From NCBI GenBank assembly GCA_900319225.1, contig ONNV01000001.1, positions 160,663-224,662 of the forward strand: a stretch of 64,000 bases of DNA. The letters run 5' to 3'. The notes under the pieces were generated by a model that made no database searches, was not told the origin of the DNA, and worked only from the letters and a program-made list of their open reading frames with translations. Shown piece after piece: positions 43,020-51,929 of this stretch. Made by a program: the position numbers and the translations under genes. Every line of letters begins with the position of its first letter. Within the stretch, counting starts at the first letter, position 1. The stretch comes from an uncultured Prevotellaceae bacterium. Lineage in GTDB: Bacteria; Bacteroidota; Bacteroidia; Bacteroidales; Bacteroidaceae.

Positions 43020-44027
43020 ATGGTAAGCTACAAAGATCTGGGTCTTGTAAATACCCGCGCAATGTTTGCCGCAGCCGTTAAGGGCGGATATGCTATCCCG
43101 GCATTCAATTTCAACACAATGGAGCAGATGCAGGCTATCGTTCAGGCTGCAGTTGAGACCAAGTCACCTGTTATCATGCAGGTTTCAAAGGGCGCTCGTA
43201 ACTACGCTAACGCTACTATCCTGCGTTACATGGCACAGGGTGCTGTAGAGTACGCCAAGGAGCTTGGCTGCGCTCATCCTGAGATCGTTCTCCACCTTGA
43301 CCACGGTGACAGCTTCGAGCTCTGCAAGGATTGCATCGACATGGGCTTCTCATCAGTTATGATCGATGGTTCAGCTCTTCCCTATGAGGAGAACATTGCT
43401 CTTACCAAGAAGGTTGTTGAGTACGCTCATAAGTATGATGTAACCGTTGAGGCTGAGCTGGGTGTCCTGGCCGGCGTTGAGGATGAGGTTGCAAGTGAGG
43501 TTTCACACTACACCAAGCCTGAGGAGGTTATCGATTTCGCTACCCGTACCGGTTGCGATTCACTGGCTATCTCAATAGGTACTTCACACGGTGCATACAA
43601 GTTCAAGCCCGAGCAGTGCACACGTGACCCCAAGACCGGCAAGCTGGTTCCCCCTCCATTGGCATTCGACGTTCTGCATGAGATTGAGAAGAAGCTCCCC
43701 GGATTCCCCATCGTACTGCACGGATCATCATCAGTTCCCCAGGATGAGGTTGACACCATCAACGCATACGGCGGCAAGCTGCCCGATGCAGTAGGTATAC
43801 CTGAGGAGCAGCTCCGCGAGGCTTCAAAGAGCGCTGTATGCAAGATCAACATTGACTCAGACTCACGTCTGGCTATGACTGCCGCTATCCGCAAGTATCT
43901 TGCTGAGAACCCCAGCCACTTTGATCCCCGTCAGTACCTCAAGCCCGCTCGCGAGAACATGAAGAAGATGTACATCCACAAGATTGTTGATGTACTTGGT
44001 TCAGACGGCAAGCTGCTCCAGAAGTAA
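43020..44027 (+). CDS. fba: Fructose-bisphosphate aldolase, class II
   Basis: 335 residues. FNFNTMEQMQAIVQAA, HLDHGDSFE (zinc His), EAELGVLAGVEDE, SIGTSHGAYKF and VLHGSSSVP (second zinc site) mark the class II zinc aldolase of glycolysis. Codon bias is as strong as in gapA. A TAATTTCG at 42962-42969 may be its promoter element. Monocistronic, with terminator downstream. Confidence 0.95.
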   Translation: MVSYKDLGLVNTRAMFAAAVKGGYAIPAFNFNTMEQMQAIVQAAVETKSPVIMQVSKGARNYANATILRYMAQGAVEYAKELGCAHPEIVLHLDHGDSFELCKDCIDMGFSSVMIDGSALPYEENIALTKKVVEYAHKYDVTVEAELGVLAGVEDEVASEVSHYTKPEEVIDFATRTGCDSLAISIGTSHGAYKFKPEQCTRDPKTGKLVPPPLAFDVLHEIEKKLPGFPIVLHGSSSVPQDEVDTINAYGGKLPDAVGIPEEQLREASKSAVCKINIDSDSRLAMTAAIRKYLAENPSHFDPRQYLKPARENMKKMYIHKIVDVLGSDGKLLQK

Positions 44028-44054
44028 GACAAACCATAAACACACATATATTGA

Positions 44055-44094
44055 TAATGGAGAGGACAAAGGCGTCTTCTCCATTATTTTTTTT
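44055..44094 (+). terminator. Rho-independent terminator of fba
   Basis: 13-bp stem TAATGGAGAGGAC / GTCTTCTCCATTA (one G-T pair) with AAAGGC loop, then eight T. Confidence 0.93.
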
Positions 44095-44146
44095 GCGTGC
44101 GCTTAAATAAAATAAGGTTCAAGGTGTTTAATCATTGAAAAATCAT

Positions 44147-44154
44147 TAAGTTTG
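44147..44154 (+). promoter_or_regulatory. minus-7 promoter element for the alpha-xylosidase-xylB genes
   Basis: TAAGTTTG, 12 bases before ATG 44167 and 18 before ATG 44173. Confidence 0.55.
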
Positions 44155-44166
44155 TGGACTTAAGTA

Positions 44167-47019
44167 ATGTGTATGAATCTACGGTCACTGTTCATGATCC
44201 CTGTCTGGGCGGTTGCCATATTGGCATCGTGCACTGAGAGGGAATACAAAATCCTGGATGACGGCGTTGTGGTCAACGTACGGGAACCTGCCGAGGGCGG
44301 TCCCCAGAAGGTGCGTCTGACCGTGATGTCTGACCATATCGTGCGCGTTACGGCAACCCCGGACAAGACTTTCCATGACCGCAACAGCCTTATAATCCTG
44401 CCCGATGCCAACAAGGATGCCGGATTCGTGGTACGCAACCACAAGGATGAGGTGGTGTTGCAGATGTCATCACTGAGCGCATTCGTAAACAAGACCGACG
44501 GCAGGGTACGTTTTACTGATGCCGGCGGCAATACCATTACACGTGAGACAGAGCCTGCATCATTCAGCCCCATAACTGTTGATGATACACATGGTTATTC
44601 TACCGTGAACCGTTTTGAGACCCAGGATGACGAGGGTATTTACGGATTGGGGCAGCATCAGTCCGATCAGTGGAACTACAACGGCCAGAACGAGGAACTC
44701 TATCAGTACAACACCAAGATTAGCATACCGTTCGTGATATCTTCACGCGGATACGGCATACTATGGGATTCATATTCCATGGGCCGGTTCGGCAATACAG
44801 AGCCGTACAAGCAGCTCAACCGCCTGTTCAAACTCTATGACAAGGAAGGGAAGCAGGGCTCTCTTACCGGAACCTATTACGGCGGCATGCGCGGCCGTAC
44901 CCAGGTCAGACAGGAGGATTCCATCTATTTTGTTGATTCTGAGACTGTAAAGAACCTGCCTCGTCTGGGCCAGAGGGTAGTGTATGAGGGCTCCATAGAG
45001 GCACCTGAGTCAGGCGTTTACAGCTTTATCCTCTACTACGCAGGTTACATCAAGGTATCCCTGGGCGGAGAGGAGGTAGTGGGAGAGCGCTGGCGTACAG
45101 CCTGGAACCCCAACTCATACAAGTTCAGCTTTGAGATGAAGCAGGGCCAGAGATATGACCTGAACATAGACTGGCGCCCCGACGGCAACCCGTCGTACTG
45201 CGGACTCCGTGCCTATGCCCCCGTGCCTGATGACCAGAAGGACAGACTCACCATGTGGAATGAGATGGTTCAGGAGTCTGACTATTATTTCATATCGGCC
45301 GATGACATGGACGGCGTGATAGGCGGGCTGCACTCACTTGTGGGCGGTCCCAATATGCTGCCTAAGTGGGCTATGGGTTTCTGGCAGAGCCGTGAGCATT
45401 ATGACAACCAGAATGAGGTGGTGCAGACCGTAAGTGAGTTCCGCCGCCGCGGCATAGGTCTGGACAACATAGTGCAGGACTGGAACTACTGGAAACAGGA
45501 TGACTGGGGCTCACATGAGTTTGACAAGACCCGTTATCCGGATCCTCAGGCAATGATGGACCGTGTCCATGACATGAACGCCCACCTTATGATTTCTGTA
45601 TGGCCCAAGTTCTATACCTCTACGGAACATTACAAGGAGTTTGACTCACACGGTTGGATGTACAAGCGTGCTGTCGAGGACAGCATCCGTGACTGGGTAG
45701 GCCCCGGTTATATAGGTTCATTCTATGATGCATACTCTGCAGGTGCGCGTGAGCTATTCTGGAACCAGCTCAAGGATCATCTGTACGGTTACGGCATAGA
45801 TGCCTGGTGGATGGATGCAAGCGAGCCCAATATTCGCGATTGCGTGCCTATGGATTACTGGAAGGCGCTTTGCGGACCTACTGCTCTGGGTTCATCGACA
45901 GAATATCTTATGGCCTATTCACTAATGAATGCACAGGCCATTTATGAGGGTCTCATGCGGGAGAACCCTGACAAGCGCGTGTTCCAGCTTACCCGTTCAG
46001 GTTTTGCTGGCTTGCAGCGTTACTCTACTGCATCGTGGAGCGGTGACATCGGTACCCGTTGGGAGGATATGCGCTCACAGATCACGGCCGGACTGAACTA
46101 TTCATTGTGCGGCAACCCTTATTGGACAATGGACATAGGCGGATTCTGTGTTGAGAACCGATATGCCAACGCACAGCGTTTCTATGACCGTTCACGTGTT
46201 GAGACCGCTGACCTTAAGGAGTGGCGTGAACTGCAGACCCGCTGGTATCAGTTCGGCACATTCTGCCCGCTGTACCGCGCACACGGCCAGTTCCCGCTGC
46301 GTGAGGTCTGGAACATTGCACCGCAGAACCATCCTGCATACCAGTCAATCGTCTACTATAACAGGATGCGTTACAGGCTTATGCCTTACATATACTCACT
46401 GGCAGGACAGGCCTGGCTGAACGGAAACATAATCATGCGTGGTCTTGTGATGGACTACCCGGAGGATGCCCGCGCCCGTGACGTATCGGACCAGTATATG
46501 TTCGGACCCTCCATAATGGTGTGCCCGGTATATGAGTATGGCGACACCGCCCGTAACGTATATCTGCCGGAGGGTAGGTTGTGGTATGATTATTACACTG
46601 ATTCAGTATTCGTGGGCGGACAGACCATATCGGCCGATGCTCCATACGAGCGTATCCCGCTGTTCGTTCCGTCGGGTGCCATCATAATCTCCGGACCTGA
46701 TATAAGGTACGTTGATGAGAAACCGGCCGATGAACTGACTATTGACTGTTATGCAGGCAGTGACGGTCAGGAGTTCCTTCTCTATGAGGATGACGGTAAC
46801 AGCAATGCCTATGAGGATGGCGCATATACGGTTATCCCCATGTCATTCAAGGAGGATGAGAACGGCTGTATATTTACGTTCGGTAAGCGTGAGGGCGCTT
46901 ATAACGGTATGTTACGCAAGAGGAAACTGGATATCCGGTATCACATGCCTGATACCACGGTCCAGGTGAGCGTGGATTATACCGGCAGACGGCTGGATTA
47001 TGCGTTGGAATTGAGATAA
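44167..47019 (+). CDS. GH31 alpha-xylosidase-like lipoprotein with PA14 insert
   Basis: 950 residues. A lipobox (AILASCTE) places it on an outer or periplasmic membrane face; ATG 44173 is an equally good start. After the N-terminal beta-sandwich, a PA14-type domain (about 230-345: VVYEGSIEAPESGVYSFILYY, IDWRPDGNPSYCGLRAYAP) interrupts the enzyme. The GH31 barrel carries the nucleophile in WMDASEPN (Asp550) and acid/base in WSGDIGTRWEDM (Asp627). PA14-containing GH31 lipoproteins in Bacteroidales release xylose from xyloglucan oligosaccharides. The next genes encode xylulokinase and xylose isomerase, which supports xylose as product. Confidence 0.88.
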   Translation: MCMNLRSLFMIPVWAVAILASCTEREYKILDDGVVVNVREPAEGGPQKVRLTVMSDHIVRVTATPDKTFHDRNSLIILPDANKDAGFVVRNHKDEVVLQMSSLSAFVNKTDGRVRFTDAGGNTITRETEPASFSPITVDDTHGYSTVNRFETQDDEGIYGLGQHQSDQWNYNGQNEELYQYNTKISIPFVISSRGYGILWDSYSMGRFGNTEPYKQLNRLFKLYDKEGKQGSLTGTYYGGMRGRTQVRQEDSIYFVDSETVKNLPRLGQRVVYEGSIEAPESGVYSFILYYAGYIKVSLGGEEVVGERWRTAWNPNSYKFSFEMKQGQRYDLNIDWRPDGNPSYCGLRAYAPVPDDQKDRLTMWNEMVQESDYYFISADDMDGVIGGLHSLVGGPNMLPKWAMGFWQSREHYDNQNEVVQTVSEFRRRGIGLDNIVQDWNYWKQDDWGSHEFDKTRYPDPQAMMDRVHDMNAHLMISVWPKFYTSTEHYKEFDSHGWMYKRAVEDSIRDWVGPGYIGSFYDAYSAGARELFWNQLKDHLYGYGIDAWWMDASEPNIRDCVPMDYWKALCGPTALGSSTEYLMAYSLMNAQAIYEGLMRENPDKRVFQLTRSGFAGLQRYSTASWSGDIGTRWEDMRSQITAGLNYSLCGNPYWTMDIGGFCVENRYANAQRFYDRSRVETADLKEWRELQTRWYQFGTFCPLYRAHGQFPLREVWNIAPQNHPAYQSIVYYNRMRYRLMPYIYSLAGQAWLNGNIIMRGLVMDYPEDARARDVSDQYMFGPSIMVCPVYEYGDTARNVYLPEGRLWYDYYTDSVFVGGQTISADAPYERIPLFVPSGAIIISGPDIRYVDEKPADELTIDCYAGSDGQEFLLYEDDGNSNAYEDGAYTVIPMSFKEDENGCIFTFGKREGAYNGMLRKRKLDIRYHMPDTTVQVSVDYTGRRLDYALELR

Positions 47020-47044
47020 TTACAAATAACAATACATATTTGAA

Positions 47045-48544
47045 ATGAAAAAATATCTGTTAGGTTATGACATAGGCAGCTCTTCAGTGAAGGCTAGCCT
47101 TGTGTCTATTGAGACTGGCAAAAGTGTAGCATCGGCTTTCTATCCTGACTCAGAGGCTCCTATCAAGGCGCTTAATCCCGGATGGGCAGAGCAGGAGCCT
47201 GAGGACTGGTGGAAGTATCTCAAGAACGTTACCGCAAAGGTAAAGGAGATGTCAGGTGCCAAGGGCAGCGACATTGAGGCTATCGGTATCTCATATCAGA
47301 TGCACGGCCTGGTTTGCGTTGACAAGGACGGCAAGGCCCTGCGTCCCGCAATCATATGGTGTGACTCCCGTGCCGTACCTTACGGTGAGAAGGCTTTCCG
47401 TGAGATAGGTAAGGGTCAGTGCCTTACAAATCTGCTCAATTCACCGGGTAATTTCACCGCCGCCAAGCTGGCTTGGGTTAAGGAGAACGAGCCTGAACTC
47501 TATGCCAAGATTGACAAGATCATGCTTCCCGGTGACTACATCGCAATGCGTCTTACCGGTACCACATGCACTACCGTATCAGGTCTGTCCGAGGGTATGA
47601 TGTGGAACTTCAAGGAGAATGATGTAGCTGAGTTCCTGCTGGATTACTACGGTATCAGCAAGAGCCTCATTCCTGAGATCAGACCTACATTCTCAGAGCA
47701 GGGTCGTGTATCTCTGGCTACCGCTAAGGAACTGGGCCTGGAGGCAGGTATCCCTGTTACATACCGTGCCGGTGACCAGCCTAACAACGCCCTTTCACTG
47801 AACGTATTCAATCCCGGTGAGATTGCCGCTACTGCCGGTACATCGGGCGTAGTATACGGTGTTAACGGTTCCGTTAACTTTGACCCGCAGTCACGAGTAA
47901 ACAACTTTGCCCATGTTAACCACACCGCCAAGCAGACCCGTCTGGGCGTTCTGCTGTGCATTAACGGAACAGGTATCCTGAACGCATGGACACGCCGTAA
48001 CATCATGCTTGAGGGCCTGTCATACGGTGATATGAACAAGATCGCACAGAGCATACCAGTAGGCTGCGACGGCGTATCAGTACTGCCGTTCGGTAACGGT
48101 GCTGAGCGTGTACTTGGTAACCGTAACGTAGGCTGCAGCATTCACGGATTCAACTTCAATATACATAACCGTAACCATCTGGCACGTGCCGTCCAGGAGG
48201 GTATCGTATTCTCATTCAAGTACGGTATGGACGTAATGGTTGAGATGGGTATGGAGATATCAAAGATCCATGCAGGAAACGCCAATATGTTCCTGAACCC
48301 CGTATTCCGCGAGACTCTGGCCGGAATCACCGGTGCTACCATCGAGCTTTATGATACAGACGGTTCTGTAGGTGCAGCCAAGGGTGCAGGTATCGGCGCA
48401 GGTGTCTATAAGGATCACGATGAGGCATTCGCATCACTGGAGAAGATCAATGTCATTGAGCCCGACATTAAACTCGTACCGCAGTATGAGGAGGCTTATG
48501 CACGTTGGAAACGCATCCTGAACATGTATATCAACGAGTTCTGA
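47045..48544 (+). CDS. xylB: Xylulokinase
   Basis: 499 residues of the FGGY kinase family: YDIGSSSVKASLV phosphate loop, ISYQMHGLVCVDKDG and IIWCDSRAV of xylulokinases, GDQPNNALSLN with catalytic Asp near 237, and the C-terminal GAAKGAGIGAGV. Phosphorylates D-xylulose for the pentose phosphate pathway. 25 bases after the alpha-xylosidase gene, so probably on the same transcript. Confidence 0.93.
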   Translation: MKKYLLGYDIGSSSVKASLVSIETGKSVASAFYPDSEAPIKALNPGWAEQEPEDWWKYLKNVTAKVKEMSGAKGSDIEAIGISYQMHGLVCVDKDGKALRPAIIWCDSRAVPYGEKAFREIGKGQCLTNLLNSPGNFTAAKLAWVKENEPELYAKIDKIMLPGDYIAMRLTGTTCTTVSGLSEGMMWNFKENDVAEFLLDYYGISKSLIPEIRPTFSEQGRVSLATAKELGLEAGIPVTYRAGDQPNNALSLNVFNPGEIAATAGTSGVVYGVNGSVNFDPQSRVNNFAHVNHTAKQTRLGVLLCINGTGILNAWTRRNIMLEGLSYGDMNKIAQSIPVGCDGVSVLPFGNGAERVLGNRNVGCSIHGFNFNIHNRNHLARAVQEGIVFSFKYGMDVMVEMGMEISKIHAGNANMFLNPVFRETLAGITGATIELYDTDGSVGAAKGAGIGAGVYKDHDEAFASLEKINVIEPDIKLVPQYEEAYARWKRILNMYINEF

Positions 48545-48592
48545 TGTTATAAAAAATAACGGCTGAAAGGTTGGTATATTGAATTATAAATG

Positions 48593-48600
48593 TAACTTTG
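48593..48600 (+). promoter_or_regulatory. minus-7 promoter element for xylA
   Basis: TAACTTTG with TTGG at 48571-48574 (18-base spacer). A GCCTTTC/GAAAGGC hairpin (48600-48620) lies in the leader. It gives xylA a transcript separate from xylB. Confidence 0.7.
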
Positions 48601-48665
48601 CCTTTCGCGCAGGGAAAGGCGTAAACTAGAGTATTTATTCACATTTTATAAATTAAAGATCAATT

Positions 48666-49976
48666 ATGGCAAAAGAGTATTTTCCCGGTTTGAAGAAAAT
48701 CAAATTCGAGGGTAAGGACAGCAAGAATCCTATGGCTTTCCATTACTATGACGAGAACAAGGTTATCATGGGTAAGACCATGAAGGATTGGCTGCGCTTT
48801 GCAATGGCATGGTGGCACACACTGTGCGCAGAGGGTGCTGACCAGTTCGGTGGTGGCACAAAGAGCTTCCCCTGGATGGACGCTGATCCTCTTCAGACCG
48901 CTAAGAACAAGGTTGATGCCGGTTTCGAGTTCATGCAGAAGCTGGGTATCCCTTATTTCTGCTTCCACGATGTTGACCTGATTTCTGAGGGCGCAAACGT
49001 AGCAGAGTATGAGAAGAACATGAAGGCTATCGTAGCCTACATCAAGGAGAAGCAGAAAGAGACCGGTGCCAAGCTGCTTTGGTCAACCGCTAACGTATTC
49101 GGTAACAAGCGTTACATGAACGGTGCTTCTACCAACCCTGACTTTGACGTTGTAGCTCGCGCTATCGTTCAGATCAAGAACGCTATCGACGCTGGTATCG
49201 AGCTGGGCGCTGAGAACTATGTATTCTGGGGCGGTCGTGAGGGTTACATGAGCCTTCTCAACACTGACCAGAAGCGTGAGAAAGAGCACATGGCTACCAT
49301 GCTGACCATGGCTCGTGACTATGCACGCGGCAAGGGATTCAAGGGTACATTCCTGATCGAGCCCAAACCATGCGAGCCTTCAAAGCACCAGTATGATGTT
49401 GACACCGAGACCGTTATCGGTTTCCTCAAGGCTCACAAGCTGGATAAGGACTTCAAGGTAAATATCGAGGTTAACCACGCTACTCTGGCTGGCCACACAT
49501 TTGAGCACGAGCTGGCTTGCGCCGTTGATGCTGGCATGCTCGGTTCAATCGACGCTAACCGCGGTGACTATCAGAACGGTTGGGATACCGACCAGTTCCC
49601 CATCGACCAGTACGAGCTTGTACAGGCTTGGATGGAGATCATCCGCAATGGTGGTCTGGGCACCGGTGGTACCAACTTCGACGCTAAGACTCGTCGTAAC
49701 TCAACTGATCTTGAGGACATCGCTATCGCTCACATCAGCGGTATGGATGCTATGGCTCGCGCTCTTGAGTCAGCTGCTAAGCTGCTTGAGGAGTCACCCT
49801 ACAAGAAGATGAAGGCTGAGCGTTACGCTTCATTCGACAGCGGTATGGGTAAGAAGTTCGAGGAGGGCAAGATGACCTTCGAGGAGGCTTACGAGTACGG
49901 CAAGAAGGTAGACGAGCCCAAGCAGACCAGCGGCAAGCAGGAACTGTACGAGGCTATCGTTGCCATGTACGCTTAA
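48666..49976 (+). CDS. xylA: Xylose isomerase
   Basis: 436 residues of the long class II type. Active-site His region [43 protein letters not shown], and metal ligands in [18 protein letters not shown] are all present. Converts D-xylose to D-xylulose for XylB. Codon use is of the highly expressed type, like gapA and fba. The stop is followed directly by inverted-repeat element C. Confidence 0.96.
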   Translation: MAKEYFPGLKKIKFEGKDSKNPMAFHYYDENKVIMGKTMKDWLRFAMAWWHTLCAEGADQFGGGTKSFPWMDADPLQTAKNKVDAGFEFMQKLGIPYFCFHDVDLISEGANVAEYEKNMKAIVAYIKEKQKETGAKLLWSTANVFGNKRYMNGASTNPDFDVVARAIVQIKNAIDAGIELGAENYVFWGGREGYMSLLNTDQKREKEHMATMLTMARDYARGKGFKGTFLIEPKPCEPSKHQYDVDTETVIGFLKAHKLDKDFKVNIEVNHATLAGHTFEHELACAVDAGMLGSIDANRGDYQNGWDTDQFPIDQYELVQAWMEIIRNGGLGTGGTNFDAKTRRNSTDLEDIAIAHISGMDAMARALESAAKLLEESPYKKMKAERYASFDSGMGKKFEEGKMTFEEAYEYGKKVDEPKQTSGKQELYEAIVAMYA

Positions 49977-49979
49977 TAA

Positions 49980-50138
49980 GGGCGCAAAGGGGACGGTTGA
50001 CTTCGTCGAGCTAAACCTTCTATCTGTGCCCTTTATATAGAATAATGGCCGGACAGCTATTCAAACTGTCCGGCCATTATTGTTTTATATAGTTTGATTC
50101 ACTGGAAGGGCACAGATAGAACCGTCCCCTTTGCGCCC
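49980..50138. repeat. Triple nested inverted repeat with GGGGACGGTT core (element C)
   Basis: Three perfect stems, one inside the other: outer 19 bp (49980-49998 with 50120-50138, containing CGCAAAGGGGACGGTT), middle 15 bp (50019-50033 with 50106-50120) and inner 16 bp (50041-50056 with 50066-50081). It exactly fills the space between the convergent xylA and SDR genes. Confidence 0.92.
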
Positions 50139-50141
50139 TTG

Positions 50142-50936
50142 TTAGAGTTTGTAGTAGGAGGCCAGGATGCAGTCAAACCATTTGGAGGGGAGGATGGCTT
50201 TTAGCAGGACTGAGGCTTTCTGAACGGTAGTGGCGATGATGTAGCGGTTGCGGGGATGACGTTTGCGGACTATTCCGGAAATCTTCCTGGCCAGATGGTC
50301 GGGCTGGAGGCCGGAGCGCTCATCGCTCTCTATATCCTTCATTGAGTCTGCATAGCCGGGGTAGGCGGCCATGGCATCTGCGGTGAGGTTCTTGCTGCGG
50401 GCGGCGGTGAATCCGGTAAAGAAGTCTCCGGGGTTGATGGTGGTTACGTGTATGCCGAACTGGCGCAACTCAAGACGCAGAGCCTCACAGTAGCCCTCAA
50501 TGGCGAATTTGCTTGCAGAGTACATGCCCTGATACGGGAGTCCCATAAGACCTCCTATGGAGCTTATGCATATGATGTGTCCGTGACGCTGGGCTCTCAT
50601 TACGGGTACTACGGCGTTCAGGAAACGTACCATTCCCATGAAATTGACGTCCATCTGCATCTGTGCGTCCTCAAACGGGGTGAACTCCAGCGGTCCGCCT
50701 ATGCCCATGCCGGCATTGCTTATGAATACGTCTATACGGCCCTCGGCATCAAGCACGGCCTTTACGGTTGCATCTGCTGACTCCGGGTCCCGTACATCGG
50801 CCTTTATATAGGTTACTCCGGGTATGGGTTCACAATCCTTGCGGTGGGTGCCGTAGACTTTATGTCCGTCGGCCTGAAGCCGGCTGGCCATGGCACGGCC
50901 GAATCCTGATGTTATGCCGGTAATGAGTATGACCAT
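50142..50936 (-). CDS. Short-chain dehydrogenase/reductase
   Basis: 264 residues. NAD(P)-binding ITGITSGFGRAMA near the N-terminus, NAGMGIGG, and the catalytic SSIGG...YQGMYSASK (Ser, Tyr, Lys). GTHRK after strand 2 suggests NADPH preference. Family is sure, substrate unknown. One base separates its start from the stop of the mechanosensitive-channel gene. Confidence 0.9.
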   Translation of the reverse strand: MVILITGITSGFGRAMASRLQADGHKVYGTHRKDCEPIPGVTYIKADVRDPESADATVKAVLDAEGRIDVFISNAGMGIGGPLEFTPFEDAQMQMDVNFMGMVRFLNAVVPVMRAQRHGHIICISSIGGLMGLPYQGMYSASKFAIEGYCEALRLELRQFGIHVTTINPGDFFTGFTAARSKNLTADAMAAYPGYADSMKDIESDERSGLQPDHLARKISGIVRKRHPRNRYIIATTVQKASVLLKAILPSKWFDCILASYYKL

Positions 50937-50937
50937 A

Positions 50938-51861
50938 TCAGTTCTTTATGGTTACGTCCATATGAGGATAGGCAAACTGTATGCCTTTCTTGGGTAGGGC
51001 CTCATATATCTTCTTGTTCAGGTCAAACCTTACTGGCCAGTAATCGGCCGACTTTACCCATGACCTGGTTATGAATGATATGTTGCTGTCATTCATTGAC
51101 AACAGCGCAATGAACGGATCCTGGGCACCGCGGTGCTTTGAGTCCAGGACACGCTTATCCTCATTGATGATAGCGGTGAGCAGTTTTATGCACTTGTCGG
51201 CATCGGTCCCGTATTCTACCTGAACCTCTATGTCTACACGGCGCAGCGGCATGGCAGAGTAGTTGTCTATGTTGCCGTTTGAGAGTGTGCCGTTGGGGAT
51301 TACTATGACGCGGTTATCGGTAGTGATGATCTTGGTGTTTACTATGGTGACCTCTTTTACGGTTCCGCTGTAACCCTGTGCGGTGATAAAGTCACCGGCC
51401 TTGAAAGGCTTGAATACAAGCAGCATCAGGCCTCCGGCAAAATTTGATACGGTTCCGCTTAGCGCCATACCAATGGCCATACCTCCGGCGGCCAGGAGTG
51501 CTGCCAGGGATGTGGTGTTTATGCCAAGCGTACCTATGGTTATTACGATGAGCAGTACAGTGAGTGTGATGGATACCAGTGATGTGACGAACGTGGAGAG
51601 GGTAGCCTCAGTGTTACGTCTTACGAACATCTTGCCCATCCAGATCTTGACGCGCCTTATGAGCCATGCACCTATTATGTAGATGACGATGGCTGCAAGC
51701 AGCTTGAGACCGAACGCTATGGCGCTCTGAAGCAGCTCACGTACGAATGTGTCAGGATCCGCCTTAACCTTGTCAATGATTGTGCTGGTAACCGCCTTGA
51801 GCGAGTCATTTACGCTGATTATAGTATTGGGGTCAATGGGGGTGGTTTGCAGGAATGTCAT
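50938..51861 (-). CDS. Small-conductance mechanosensitive channel, MscS family
   Basis: 307 residues with three to four N-terminal membrane helices (about 50-165). The pore helix is seen as GGMAIGMALSGTVSNFAGGLMLLVFKPFKAGDFI, followed by the beta domain (TIVNTKIITTDNRVIVIPNG) and the C-terminal alpha/beta domain. Releases solutes on hypo-osmotic shock. Divergent from the TPR/HTH regulator. Confidence 0.93.
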   Translation of the reverse strand: MTFLQTTPIDPNTIISVNDSLKAVTSTIIDKVKADPDTFVRELLQSAIAFGLKLLAAIVIYIIGAWLIRRVKIWMGKMFVRRNTEATLSTFVTSLVSITLTVLLIVITIGTLGINTTSLAALLAAGGMAIGMALSGTVSNFAGGLMLLVFKPFKAGDFITAQGYSGTVKEVTIVNTKIITTDNRVIVIPNGTLSNGNIDNYSAMPLRRVDIEVQVEYGTDADKCIKLLTAIINEDKRVLDSKHRGAQDPFIALLSMNDSNISFITRSWVKSADYWPVRFDLNKKIYEALPKKGIQFAYPHMDVTIKN

Positions 51862-51914
51862 ATCAGGAACCTTTTTATGTGGTGTAAAAATAACGTTTTT
51901 TCCCGATAAATGGT

Positions 51915-51922
51915 TACTTTTG
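51915..51922 (+). promoter_or_regulatory. minus-7 promoter element for the TPR/HTH regulator
   Basis: TACTTTTG with only seven bases to the ATG at 51930. Confidence 0.6.
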
Positions 51923-51929
51923 GCACTAT

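Noticed and set aside
48666-49976. xylA as a recent transfer because of its codon use
   Set aside because: gapA and fba have the same bias, so it reflects expression level.
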